DNA of 28,400 bases, taken from Chara braunii (lineage: Eukaryota; Streptophyta; Charophyceae; Charales; Characeae). The first letter of the stretch is position 1, and the number at the start of each line of letters is the position of its first letter. Both the position numbers and the translations under genes were made by a program. The stretch is taken from assembly GCA_003427395.1 (NCBI GenBank), contig BFEA01000002.1, positions 7,750,761 through 7,779,160 of the forward strand. Reading direction: 5' to 3'. The notes beneath the pieces were generated by a model. It searched no databases. It was not told the DNA's origin and saw only the letters and a program-made list of their open reading frames with translations. Positions 1 through 10,285 of this stretch are shown here, piece by piece.

Positions 1-626
1 ACAGAGATATCCTTGCCTAACCGAGAATCGACTATGCCCCCGAGAGTTCCATTGCGCCACCACCAGCGACCCTCGGTGCTCTGATTTCCCCTCTCCGGAC
101 CATACCTACTACTTCATCCACCCCGGATTTGTCGTTATCACCACCAGATTCCCTCCCTTTCGCCTCCTCCTTCCGTACCACCAACTCAGCGTCGTCCCGT
201 GGCCGGCCATAGCCCCATACTGGCCCAGTACGCCCTGCGGAAACTGCCGACGACGCGGCGATCGGAGGACCCCGGAACCCCGGAGGCCCAACCCAAACGG
301 GCGACGGCCGACGCCACGTGGCAACTCCCGACGGCCTGAATCATCGGAACCCCATCCACCCCGAAGGGACCCTCCCGCGAACCGCCGTCCCCAAAACCAA
401 TGGCTCGCCCGACCCTGAGCAACCCACACGTACCATCTGCTTCGTGACCAGAGGTGATCCGCCCTCACCGCCAAATTGCACTCGTGCCTCGAAAAACCCT
501 ACCACAGGAGATCTCAGTTCTGACCTGGGACTCCACTTTCCCCAAAAATCCTTGGCACACCCGTTTTTCGCACTTCCAGGCCCAAATCCTACTCCGATCA
601 GGAAGTCGCGCTGGGCGTGAGGTTGG
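1..626 (+). repeat. 5' LTR, 3' portion only (window starts inside it)
   Basis: This stretch aligns almost continuously with 10286-10900, apart from a 3-bp indel near 113 and a larger one near 560-575. It is C/G-rich and encodes nothing convincing; the short ORFs in it are shared by both LTR copies. The alignment stops at 626, right where the primer-binding site begins (624-636), which fixes the 3' boundary of the LTR to within a few bases. The true LTR start must lie upstream of the window, because similarity is already in progress at base 1. Confidence 0.9.
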
Positions 627-636
627 TATCGGAGCC
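624..636 (+). other. Primer-binding site, initiator tRNA-Met type
   Basis: The bases TGGTATCGGAGCC match the complement of the 3' end of plant initiator tRNA-Met (TGGTATCAGAGCC) with one mismatch. The site abuts the end of the LTR homology, where a PBS is expected. This tRNA is the usual primer for plant LTR retrotransposons (family knowledge). Complementarity does not clearly extend further 3'. Confidence 0.75.
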
Positions 637-776
637 CGACACGTGGCCGGGTTTTAGGATTAATAGCACACTAATTGGGCGATCTGGCTAACCGAGGGCG
701 ACCTCGGCCCCGGAACGCGCATAGACGCGACCCCATCATCACCTGGAGTAGATCGGCTAATCGACGGGCAGCCAAC

Positions 777-3170
777 ATGGCTGCTAATTTACAAAACCCG
801 AATCCGCAACCAAATGTTAATCTACCAAATCCTAATCAACCCGCCCCACGTGCAAGGGTTCCCTTTGCGCCACCTGATCTCTATATGTTTGACCCTGCGC
901 ACCACCTTGCAGGAGCATGGTTGGCCACGCTCCGAGCACAACAGTATGACGATAACGAAGCTAAGGTAAACAACCCCGCTCGATTAGGAGGAGATGCTCA
1001 TCACTGGTTTAGTACCTATGTATGGGTAGATCTTCAGACCTTGGAACGAGACTTTCTGAATCGATTTGATTACGTCCACCCCGAGCAAGCGCTTTACATG
1101 ATCAAGGACCGAGTGCAAAAACCTCTCGAATCCGTTGCAGAGTATCGAAACCGGTTCTACCGAATGTTTGTGAAAACTGAGCGAGGTGAGCAAGTAGGGA
1201 GAGATCTGTTCATAGACGGACTCCGCAACTGAACAATAAGGGCGAAGCTGCGAAAGCAGTTTTCCCCCATCAATCATACGCTGCAGCAGATCATGGCCGC
1301 TGCAGAAGAAATGGAACGGAAGTTTGTGGCGAACTTCCTGGAAGGAGAAAACTATTATAGGGAGGGAGATTCGTCCGAACTCGCAAGGGCAAAAGCCGAA
1401 CTGGCTGCGCTGCAAAACAAGTTCGAAAACATGGGGTTAATGTCAGGTCTTGTCACCTACATGGAACTGATAGCCCCTAAACGACCGATTCCAAGTGAGA
1501 TCCCTAGTGTCCCTGTTCCTGTGATGCCAACACCTGTAAGAACGACGCCCCCGCCACCGATTGAGAATCCCATACGATCGAATGAAGCAACTGCCATACT
1601 CGAACTGACCAAGACATTGATTAGTCTAATCCAGGAAAGCAAAACTGAACAACGGGAGCATAACGCTCGATTGGAAGCTATGATGAGGAACATGCGGCCC
1701 ATCACAGTACGCGCCCCTCCAATCCAACAAGGGCTGGCCCCGACGCCTGCTCTCGGGGGAGCCGCGAACAACCTGAATGTCTGTTATGCATGCCATCAGC
1801 CAGGGCATCTAGCCCGTGGCTGTCCCCACCGACCCCCGCAACAACGGGTCGGGGTCGCGCCAATGACAGCGGCCCCCATCGCTAACGGACCAGGGAGGGT
1901 AGGTGCCCTCATGGAAGAGATGGAAGGTGTGGGAAGTGCGCTAACAACCACGGAAGAGGCTGCTGAGCTCATTCCGTTAGATCAATATATGTCGCTTGGT
2001 TATCCGGGACTTGGAATGATGGGAACAATCCGACCAGCCCCGGAACAGAAGGAGGTGGCGGAGTGGCGACCTTCTCCCGGAGAGATGGAGTCGGGGGGAC
2101 CCACCTTCGTCACCGGGGAAATTGATGTATTGAACATCGTCCGAGCTTTGGACCATCGGATTCCACTCCCAGTCGGCCATTTGTTCTCGATATCTAAACA
2201 AGCTAATGAGCGGATGTTAAAACACTGCAAGGCGAATCGGAAACGATTCGCCCTCGCTCGAACACCGAATGTAAAGGCCAAAAGCCCCTCGCCAGAAGAA
2301 AATATGGCGGGCTCGTCGGAGCCGATACGGGTAGAATTAATACAAAAAGATGATCATTTCCTATGGGTTAAACCCATCCCCTGGAAATCTGCGGAATGCG
2401 ACATCGAAGTCTGGGGAATTCCGTACAATGCAATCATCGACTCGGGAGCCGCTGTTTTGGCTATCTCGCTGAGAGTAGTTGAGAGGGCAGGAAGGAAAAA
2501 CGACCTGATCATGCTTTCAGAAAAAGATCAGCTCGTATCGGCAGATGAGGAGAAGATTAAAACGGTGGGAAGAAAGACCAATGTCGCTTTCCGATTGGGA
2601 AAGGTGCATGCACAAGGAGATGTCGTGGTGCTAGATGTAAATACCTACGACGTTCTTTTCAGACTTCCTGCTCTTGTGGCATTACGAGCGAATTTGGATT
2701 TTGAACGACGGTCAATCATCCTCCGAAATACAGGAGGAAAGCCCTATGCAGTTCCTATGAGACTGACCCTTCGTACTACCCTCAAGGCAATCCCGCGAAT
2801 CTCGCCAATGATAGCAGGGACTCTTCACATGATCACTTGGGAAGATTCCGCAGACGATGAGTCATCATCGAGGGATGCAGATAGCAGCGACGAAAACAAT
2901 TCGGAAATTCTGAAACTAGCACAACAGCATATTTATTACCCACCGCCCAGAACGATCACAAGAACGATGCATCTATCCAGTAGGAACACCCAAAGGACCA
3001 AGGCGATGATTTTGGGAGAACCCCTCGTACAAATTTCGAGGATGGTCGATTCTTTGGAACCCCTTCAAACCCTGTACGAAGGAATTTTTCCTCTCCTCGC
3101 CCGATATAACGACAAAAAGCACTATTGCGATATAACGGATCTTTCGAAATCCGTGCTGACACAGGCATAG
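777..3170 (+). pseudogene. gag-pro: Gag, nucleocapsid and aspartic protease part of the polyprotein
   Basis: The frame opens at ATG 777 and is broken by TGA at 1230-1232, then stays open to TAG 3168-3170. The first 150 codons contain the retrotransposon Gag pattern of spaced aromatic residues: WFSTYVWVD, then RDFLNRFDYVHPEQ, then SVAEYRNRFYRMF and FIDGLR. This is the capsid-like assembly domain. Codons at 1782-1823 encode a CCHC knuckle (C-x2-C-x4-H-x4-C) that would bind the element RNA. Codons around 2439 encode IIDSGAAV, the active-site loop of a retroviral-type aspartic protease that would cut the polyprotein; LGKVHAQGDVVVLDV follows as the expected downstream strand. Gag, protease and the RT frame downstream are all in one frame, so the ancestral element probably had a single Gag-Pol ORF. 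The stops are single-base decay. Confidence 0.85.
1782..1823 (+). other. CCHC zinc knuckle of Gag nucleocapsid
   Basis: The translation is CYACHQPGHLARGC, exactly C-x2-C-x4-H-x4-C, with the usual aromatic after the first Cys and Gly before the His. All four ligands are intact. It is followed by a Pro/Arg-rich stretch typical of nucleocapsid tails. Confidence 0.9.
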
Positions 3171-5012
3171 GAAGTACGATTGCTACGCTTGGGGGCGGAA
3201 GCCAGTTCTTTGGAACCCCCTGGGCGCCTTGAGGCTGAATCAGACGAACTCGGAGTAAAGATTGCAACTAAAACCGTACCGTGGCAGGATATCTACGAAG
3301 GGATCACCCCGGAAGGACACGTGGCCATCCGGGAGGAAGACGCCCAGATGATGGCCACGGTGTCTCCTGGCAATCGGATCATTCGTTCATCACTGCGCCA
3401 CCTCCCGATGGAGCGAAACAAGCGCGCATGAAGCAGATCGACGTACGGATCTGGGACCAACTTTTTGAGTTACACATGCCACAGTACGTACCTGATGAGA
3501 TACATTCTGATAGAATATCCGGGAGCGATTAGCGTAACCGACACGGACATCGGCTTGTTGTTGGTAATTCAACACGAAATACAAACGAGCAATCATTCCT
3601 CCATCCACTGCAAGCCCTACCGATACTCCCTGATAGAGCGGAAAAAGACTCTCGAACGAATAAGGGAATTCGAAGCAAGCGGGTGGATTGAACCCGCCAC
3701 CGGACCATGGTCGTTTCCAGTAGTGTTAGTGCCGAAGAAAAACGGATCAATTCGCATATGTATTGATTATCGCAAGCTGAACGAAATCACGATTAATGAT
3801 GTGTATTCCCTCCCCCGGATTGATGATTTGCTTGATGCGATTGGATGCGCTAATTATTTTAGCAAGTTTGATATTCGGCATGGCTTCCATCACATTCTGG
3901 TTAAGGAGGAAGATTGGCCAAAGACGGCCTTCGTGCTTTTCGAGGGCACGTGGCAGTAGGTTCGGTGTCCGATGGGGATTTTTAACGCGCCTGCCATGTT
4001 TCAGCGAGCGATGAACATCACATTCCAGAACTTCGTCAACAAAACGCGATTAACTCAGGGAATGATCAACTTCTGCGTGATTGTGTACATGAACGACATC
4101 CTCGTTTACTCGGAGACCTATCACGGACATGCGCAACATATTGAGTGGACGCTGGGAGTACTGAGAGACGCTGGGTTCAAGATCGCACTCGAAAAAAGTG
4201 AATTCTTCCTTTCGAAAATCTCGTTCTTGGGCTACATCGTGACACGTGGAGGATTGCGGCCCGACTCGAGAAAGGTCGCGGCGGTGAAAGAAGCCCCGGT
4301 TCCCACGTCACTGACGCAGGTTCGAGCCTTCTTGGGGTTGGCTTCGTACTATCGCCGTTTCATCAAAGGCTTTGCCGCGATTGCACGGTCACTAACGAAT
4401 CTGTTACGAAACGACCAGCCTCTCAGTTGGGACGCGGAGTGTGAACAGGCCTTCGCAACCCTCAAAGACGCTCTGGCGACGTCACCTATTTTGATTCGAC
4501 CGGACCCCTCGAAACAGTTCATTCTTATCACGGACTGGCAACCGGAAGCTATTTTCGCTACTCTAGCGCAGAAGGGGAATGATGGTCGCGAGCATGTCAT
4601 CGAGTACGCGTCGCGCACGGTGCCAGACGAGAGGAGGAATGACTCAGCACCGGAAGGCGAATGTTATGCAGTAGTTTGGGGAATCCAACACTTCCATCCA
4701 TATCTCTACGGGCAGAAGTTCCGCCTCGTGACGGATCATGAGCCCCTGCTGGCCTTGAAGAAGCTCACTAACTACACAGGCATGATTGGACGATGGGCGG
4801 TACGACTACAGGAATACGACTTCGACATCGTCCATCGGAAGACAGAAAGGCACGGCAATGCGGACGGACTGACACGTCTGCATCGGCCCGCTAAAGTACC
4901 AAAGGGCGAGGAAATCACCCCGTGGAAGGAGTTAGAACCGGCGAACGGGCCGAAGTACGGACAAGTGGCAGTTCTCCCACGTGGTACGAAGCAGACCGGT
5001 GGCAATGGGTGA
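3171..5012 (+). pseudogene. pol: Reverse transcriptase and RNase H part of the polyprotein
   Basis: This continues the Gag frame through stops at 3168, 3429 and 3957 to TGA 5010. The RT fingers and palm are clear: PWSFPVVLVPKKNGSIRICIDYRKLN (about 3705-3785), LPRIDDLLDAIGCANYFSKFDIRHGFHHI (about 3810-3895), and after the 3957 stop MGIFNAPAMFQRAMN. The catalytic box at 4086-4097 reads YMND where YxDD is expected, so one catalytic Asp is Asn (AAC at 4092-4094). The thumb and connection follow (FLGYIVTRGGLRPDSRKV, RAFLGLASYYRRFI). RNase H shows its catalytic acids in FILITDWQ (Asp codon 4533), EGECYAVVWGI and LVTDHEPLL, ending with GNADGLTRL. The segment 3171-3550 between protease and RT is poorly conserved and may hide a further frameshift, since two frames there look partly coding. 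Confidence 0.92.
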
Positions 5013-5100
5013 CGGAGGTAATCTCACTACCCCTCTTTCTCCCATCTCCTCTTCGTCTATTCTCTCCCTTCCTGATAAATTTTGCTATTTTTGAAAAGCA

Positions 5101-5600
5101 ATTTTTCGCGTATACTTTGTCTCCATGTCTCCTAACGGAGAAGGGTATGCGGAATGGATAGACTTCCGACAGTGTGTCGCACGAGCCCATGGCTCGTGCA
5201 TCCAATACCGAAACGACAATAAACCGTGGTTATGTCCCTTGTGTCGGGTTGACAAGATACCGACCGAGGCTCGCTTTCTGGACGCCACGTCAAAAGGGTT
5301 GGAAAAGACCCGAAAATTTCGAAGGGCCGAAGTATGGACCGACATCTCTTTGATTGCCACCTTAGTCGGTAACCCCCTCCAGGATTTCACCAAGGAAGAT
5401 AGGAGGAGGGCTAACGAAAGGGCTCGAGATTATCGATGGATAGAGGATAGGTTAGAAAAATGGAAAACGGACGGCAGTGGGATTTGGATGGTTGTACCGC
5501 ATCCATTCATGAGGTACGACTGGGTGAAGACGGCGCATGAGGAAATGGCAGCCCATTTTGTCGTACGGATTACAGAGTCAGCAATCGACAAAAAATGAGT
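5101..5600 (+). pseudogene. Degenerate PHD-type zinc finger plus integrase N-terminal HHCC start
   Basis: This frame, shifted relative to Gag-Pol, opens after RNase H. Codons 5113-5244 have the spacing of a PHD finger (C4HC3): ligand positions Y5113-x2-S5122, then 13 residues, F5164-x2-C5173, x4, H5188-x2-C5197, x11, C5233-x2-C5242, with the diagnostic Trp two residues before the seventh ligand (PWLCPLC). The three non-Cys ligands are TAC, TCC and TTC, each one second-position change from TGC. PHD fingers read histone H3 tails (family knowledge). Near the end, AHEEMAAHF looks like the His pair of the integrase HHCC domain, whose Cys pair (CQVC) lies in the next frame at about 5650, so a frameshift falls at about 5560-5600. 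The spacing argument is strong; function is inferred. Confidence 0.6.
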
Positions 5601-6650
5601 GGTATTGGTCCAATATCCGGGACGATGTGAAATTCATCGCCGCGAGCTGTCAAGTCTGTGCTGCTGACAAGGCGCCGATCCGGCCGCCAAGATCGACGGT
5701 TCCAACGGTAGTCGAGCGGTCGTTCCATAGGGTGAGTATGAATACCACCGATATTGTGGTACCTCCTGGTCCTAGTGGTTGTGAATATTCAATCCTGTTG
5801 GTATTTGTCGACCATTCTTCGAAATGGATCGAGGCCTACCCGTGTCGCACGCGGTATGTTAACCGTTTTCTCGGTATGCACCAGGATACGGAGGAGATCC
5901 TGACCGATAACGGGGCAGAATTTAGAGGGGAAGTATTGAGGAACCTGGTCATACACGGTGTCGCTGTACGGAACACCGCGCCCCATATGTCACAATCCAA
6001 CGGGCTAGTAGAAAACGCAAATAGGGTGATAAAGACAACACTGCGACGAAACATCGCGGCACGGGACCCGAGGCCCTGGCCCGATATCGTCAACCACATC
6101 CTAGCAGTCCATCGCGGAACGCCCCACGAATCGACAGGCCTGAGCCCCTTCCAATTAAGGACCAATAGCGTCGCTTGCGTTTCGATACCAAGCCTCCCCG
6201 ACGAATCAACGCTCAACCGACGACCCACAAGGGCCACAGCGCGAGACAAGGCCAAGCGGCACCTAGAGTTAATGGAACGGTCCCTCCCCAGGCTAGCCCG
6301 AAAACGCCAGAGAATGACCGAGTTGGCCCATGGCCGACAGGTCCGAAGCTACGAGGCCCGGAACGGGAACGCAGGTCCGCGGCCCCAGTACAAATTGGGG
6401 GACATCGTGCAGGTGAGGAAATGTGCTCGCCAGGGCAAGCTAGCGCCACGATTCTTCGGGCGATTCCGCGTGATTGAGCTCTGACCCAACGGCGAGAACA
6501 CCGTGCGGCTTGCGCATGAGGTCTCCGGCATCATTGGCTCACGCCCCGCGGAGACAACCTTTTTCCCACGGACGGCGTCGATTTCGACGGGATTCGAACC
6601 TTCCAGCACGAGCCGGCGGTGGTGCTCCCGAAACTCATCCCCTTCCCCCG
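5594..6650 (+). pseudogene. int: Integrase (DDE) with GPY/F module
   Basis: The frame is open to TGA 6482-6484 and remains recognisable after it. In order it shows NEWYWSNIRDDVKFIAASC with the CQVC pair of the HHCC domain, then the RNase H-fold catalytic core: FHRVSMNTTDI, where MD is expected (Asn replaces the first catalytic Asp); VFVDHSSKWIEAYP; ILTDNGAEF with the second Asp; and QSNGLVENANRVIK with the catalytic Glu. The linker between EAYPCRTRY and ILTDNG is about 20-25 residues shorter than usual, indicating a deletion. The C-terminal GPY/F-type SH3 fold is seen as KLAPRFFGRFRVIEL, then the stop, then NGENTVRL. No chromodomain follows. Integrase would insert element cDNA into the genome; this copy could not. 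It sits in a different frame from both the PHD segment and the accessory ORF. Confidence 0.9.
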
Positions 6651-6656
6651 TCCTCA

Positions 6657-7613
6657 ATGAACCCATCCCCGATCTCCACCTTCGACCTCCCCTCCTTCTT
6701 TCCCACCTTCTGGCAGTCCGGAGTCCATCCGCATCTTTCCTTTCGACTGGAATCACTTGTTGTCCCTCTTCTCGATCCCCTGCAGTGGAGACGTTGGCGA
6801 GAGCACTTCGTTGAGCTATCGGTGTGTCTGGTCGGAGTAAGGGTCACGTGGACGCAGCAAGGAGATCACCGCCAGTGGGCCGAGTACCTCGAGTTGCTCC
6901 TCATCCAGGCGTGGCGAACGGAAGTGGAAGGTGATCTACTCGGATTCCTCTTCGGATCGGTGCGGCCCGATCACCGCCAACCGATCGTGCACCAGTTAAC
7001 GATCCCCCTCACGCAGTTGGCCGACGATCTCCCACTCGAGATCGTCTTGCAGAGCGACGACAGCCCGGTCCCGCACGTTCTCGCACGGACCTTGGCGCCA
7101 TATCTTCAATGGTCGGCGTGCTTAGAGGAACCAGGAAGCGGCCGCAACCCACCATCACAGCGCGGGTATCTAGAGCCGCACGAGATAGTCGACCTCGCCT
7201 TCTTCCAAGATCGAACAGCTTCCGAGAACGAGGAGGTCGAGACTGAAGCGGAAGAATAAAGCTCAGAAGAAGACGAAGAGGTGGAGGAAGAGGCTGACGA
7301 GGAAGAAACTCCCAAGGAAGGGAGCTACAGTGAGCACAGCGAGGGCGAGCAGAGTGAAGAGGAGGAGGAAGAAGAGCAAGACGACGACGGCGAAGAAGAA
7401 GACCAGGAGGAGTTAGTAGAGTCGGAGTATGAAGGATTCGAGGAGGAAGTGCGCGACGAGGCTCGGGCGCAGGCCCAGGCACAAAAGAGGGAAGAGATCG
7501 CGGTCGGGAAGCGACAATTGGAATTCGCCCGCGCAGCCGGCCAGCCGCTCACCGACGATCCGGCCCGGGATCCAGAGTCGCCTAAGCCCGAGGATGGAGA
7601 GACAGCTAGCTAG
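6657..7613 (+). pseudogene. Accessory ORF of the retrotransposon, no recognised family
   Basis: The frame opens at ATG 6657, seven bases after the last plausible integrase codon, and runs to TAG 7611-7613, broken only by TAA 7257-7259. It has the same phase as Gag-Pol. Residues 1-200 look globular and aromatic (SFFPTFWQSG, QWRRWREHFVELSV, QWAEYLELLLIQAW, PHVLARTLAPYLQW). Residues 200-260 are extremely acidic on both sides of the stop, showing that the stop is a point lesion in a continuous protein. The tail is Ala/Gln/Arg-rich (EARAQAQAQKREE). There is no signal peptide, transmembrane helix or furin-like site, so nothing supports an envelope protein, although the position after integrase is where env-like and other accessory ORFs occur. 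Ser/Pro-rich sequence in another frame at 7739-7936 may be its continuation after a frameshift. Confidence 0.6.
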
Positions 7614-7936
7614 ACTTCGGCCGCACCAGCGAGGCGGCGACGGAGCATATCCCCCTCCACCACCGACCGCCCATCAACTCGTCCACGTACCGATGCGGGG
7701 CATCGGGCTTCGTCCCCGGTCCTTATACTGCTGTCCCCTTGATCACCTCTCCTTCCGCCAGATCACCACCCGCGTCACCTTCCCAGCCAATCCCTTCCCC
7801 ATCGATACCTTCCGCTTCTTCTACAGTACCGGTTTCGCGGTCACCGTTCATCCCCACCCCTCCACTCGGTGCGCCCTCCCTGTCTTCTGCCTCCGTATCC
7901 TTTTCTTCAGTGCCAAGTGGCGGGGCCACAATATGA
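7614..7936 (+). pseudogene. Possible Ser/Pro-rich continuation of the accessory ORF
   Basis: Directly after the stop at 7611 the same frame encodes an Arg/Ser/Thr-rich stretch (TSAAPARRRRSISPS) up to TGA 7740. From 7739 another frame is open to 7936 and is almost entirely Ser, Pro, Ala and Ile (SPSARSPPASPSQPIPSPS), consistent with a disordered tail after a one-base frame change. A competing frame (7429-8220) is longer but shows no compositional logic beyond the overlap. I see no domain. Confidence 0.3.
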
Positions 7937-8378
7937 TCGAGGTGTATTGCATGATAACGGGGACTATCCCTGCATGCGAGAACCACGATCATTTTCGCGC
8001 GGCCCTTTTTCGAACCTTTACCACCCTCTATCCCAACTACCTCGCATCCCTCCCCCACACTGGCAATCGATTCCCCCGCTTCCATCGGATCGTTCGCTAC
8101 CAAGAACTCTCGGAGACGGTGGTCGGAATGGAGAGCTTCCTGCCCCCGCTATCCATCAACCCTCCCCCTCGCCATCCCTCCATGTACCGCCTCCCCTTTC
8201 CCCTCCCCGGCGCGCGTTGATGTAGGACAGATGGGCACGCGTCATGACAACGACATGTGTAATCCCTTCCCTATATTGTTGATGGCCGTCCCTGAGAAAT
8301 TGATAGTAGAGCTGTGCTGCCACGATTGGACGACGTCCACACTCCTTCGAACGGTAAGTGGCATAGAAAGACGAGCTC

Positions 8379-8411
8379 CGCGTGTCGATCGATTAGAGAG
8401 ATCGACACGTG
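8379..8411 (+). other. Perfect hairpin in the retrotransposon 3' region
   Basis: Arms 8381-8390 (CGTGTCGATC) and 8400-8409 (GATCGACACG) are exact reverse complements around a 9-base loop, GATTAGAGA. The stem extends outward by one G-T and one G-C pair. It could act in RNA packaging, transcription or termination; the sequence alone does not say which. Confidence 0.6.
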
Positions 8412-9515
8412 TCAACAAGCAAGCAGGAGCTTGCTAATATTGGAACCCCCTGGGCGTCACATATGTGAGGAACCACCTTCTGTAGCACGCGATTTCCTGC
8501 GCGGTTGCAATGAGGGGTCCTAAGCTGAGTAGGTTAGGCTAATTACGGGAGATTGGGATGGATGAGAAATTGCATCAGTGTCCTCGTTTCTTTGTCTTTT
8601 GCGTGCCTCTTTTCGGATGGTTGGGTTCGGAGCCGGGTGAGTCCCGGGACGATCAATTGATTGATTGGCTGTATTTGCGGCGCGCCGCCAAGAGCGCGAT
8701 TAATAAATGTTGACGTCATTTCTTTTTGGTTCGGTTTCGAAGCTTTTTTAGCACGGACATCGCGCGGGAATTTGTTTTTGTTCTTTTTAAATTTTCTTTT
8801 TGAATTTTTTTTTGAATTTTATCGAGCACCAATGGCTCTCGAAATTGCGGACTTTCCTTCCGGAACCTGTACTTTTGCTTTTTCTCATTAGTTAGGAATT
8901 TAGGAATTTTGTAATTAGGATTTTCTTTTGCCGCGCAGCGCCTTTTTGCTTACGCGCTTCTTTATGCGGCTGCACGGAATTTTAATTAGTCGGCGCCTTT
9001 AATCGGGTGTGTAACTGTAATCTTGGGTTGGCGTCATTGTAACTGTATCTTTCTTCTTGCGTTTTGTCTTCCCCGGCCTCCTTCTCTTTCTTTTGCTGCG
9101 TTTTTGAAGCTAAGGACTGCATGCTCGGATCGATGCGTGGAGAGTGGCTTCGTCCCCCACGCTGCGGCCCGATCATGCAGAACGTAGGCACTCCCTCTCT
9201 AATCTCTCTCCTAAGTCTTGGTAATTCCGTGTTCTTCGTGTACGCATGCACGCTATAAATTTCGGCTGCACGATTAGTTAGCTCTCTTAACCAGCCGTTG
9301 GAAGCTTGGGGTTGCGCGATTAGAGAGGGTCGACACACGAGCGAAGTAAGAGGTGAGTAGAGCAGGAGTCGGGCGACCCGACGAGCTGGTGCCAAACGCG
9401 CGGGGTTGACGCGGGCCACGACGGACTGTGGGCGCGGGCGAACTTGACGGGTGCGGGAAGACTAAGCGGGGTGATGGCTTCGTGGGTTGGTGCGCGACGA
9501 CGGACTGTCCGCATC

Positions 9516-9541
9516 GGAGAGAGAGAGAGAGGAAGAGGGAG
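9516..9541 (+). other. Candidate polypurine tract
   Basis: This is a 26-base all-purine run rich in GA repeats, followed by CTGAGGTTGATGG. A polypurine tract just 5' of the 3' LTR primes plus-strand synthesis in LTR retrotransposons (family knowledge). It is the only long purine run between the accessory ORF and 10286. A plain GA microsatellite is the alternative. Confidence 0.35.
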
Positions 9542-10285
9542 CTGAGGTTGATGGACGCGGTTTTGCTGTTTCTTTTATCTTTTCTCCCTCCCGTCTCGTG
9601 TACATAAATTTTGATTTCGGCTCTGGGCAGTTTGCCTGTTTTTCAATTTCGCTGAATTTGAACTTGGATTTTTGCTCACACTTGTCTTCGCGATTTCCAT
9701 CTTTGAGGCACTGTGTGCATGCGCTGAATGAATGGATGTACGAATGTCATGTTGGGTTGTTTTTCGCTGGATCCTTGCCTTTACCTTCGATCATTGCGTT
9801 TGACGCACTCATGAGTAGGATAGGAATTTTGCGTAATCGGTAATCCTGTTCTCGTTTTGTTTGTCTTTTGATTGAGCTATTGTGGTTGTTGCATCTCGCA
9901 TGCTCAAAATGGCACGGAGTGATTAGACGATCGGATGTCGGGCCCAGCGAACACCGCACGAGGACATGTGTAAACGCGATCCGAGTTGCACGCTTACACG
10001 TATCCCCGTGCGTCGATTCGAAAGGCCCATCGACTACAGAAACACTGTCTGATTGGACGCGGCCACCCAGGGTCCGCGACGGTGCAGTCGTCCCGCACGA
10101 GCACGCATAAGCCCGACTTACTTCGCGTGGCCTGCGGGTGCTCGCGCGAGGTAATCGCAATTGTCACGGACCCTCCCTTTAGGCGTTTCGTAGCTCTGCG
10201 ATGACATAATGACACGCTCGGAGAGCTCGGAGTCGTTGTTTTGCGACCCGGACTATTTCCCCTTGTGGATAGCGGAAAGCCTCCG

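Larger units (their letters stand above)
7937..10285 (+). other. 3' noncoding and probable U3 region of the retrotransposon
   Basis: No convincing coding sequence is present. The stretch is compositionally mixed, with T-rich segments near 8770-8830 and 8900-9000 and a GTAAGT donor-like hexamer at 8353. It holds a strong hairpin (8379-8411), a 12-bp palindrome (8457-8468), and two related motifs of about 20 bp (8389-8408 and 9317-9336: a GATTAGAGAG core followed by TCGACAC). A purine run at 9516-9541 is the best polypurine-tract candidate. If that is right, the 3' LTR extends from about 9545 to 10900 and most of the matching 5' LTR lies outside the window. Confidence 0.5.

Noticed and set aside
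6474-6656. Chromodomain after the integrase GPY/F module
   Set aside because: The sequence after NGENTVRL has no aromatic-cage or chromodomain pattern in any frame.
6657-7613. Envelope-like gene after integrase
   Set aside because: There is no signal peptide, transmembrane segment or cleavage site. The acidic, disordered tail is unlike an envelope.
7429-8220. 263-codon + strand ORF overlapping the accessory ORF
   Set aside because: Its first part is an off-frame reading of the acidic segment, and its remainder has no domain. A Ser/Pro-rich frame fits better as the continuation.
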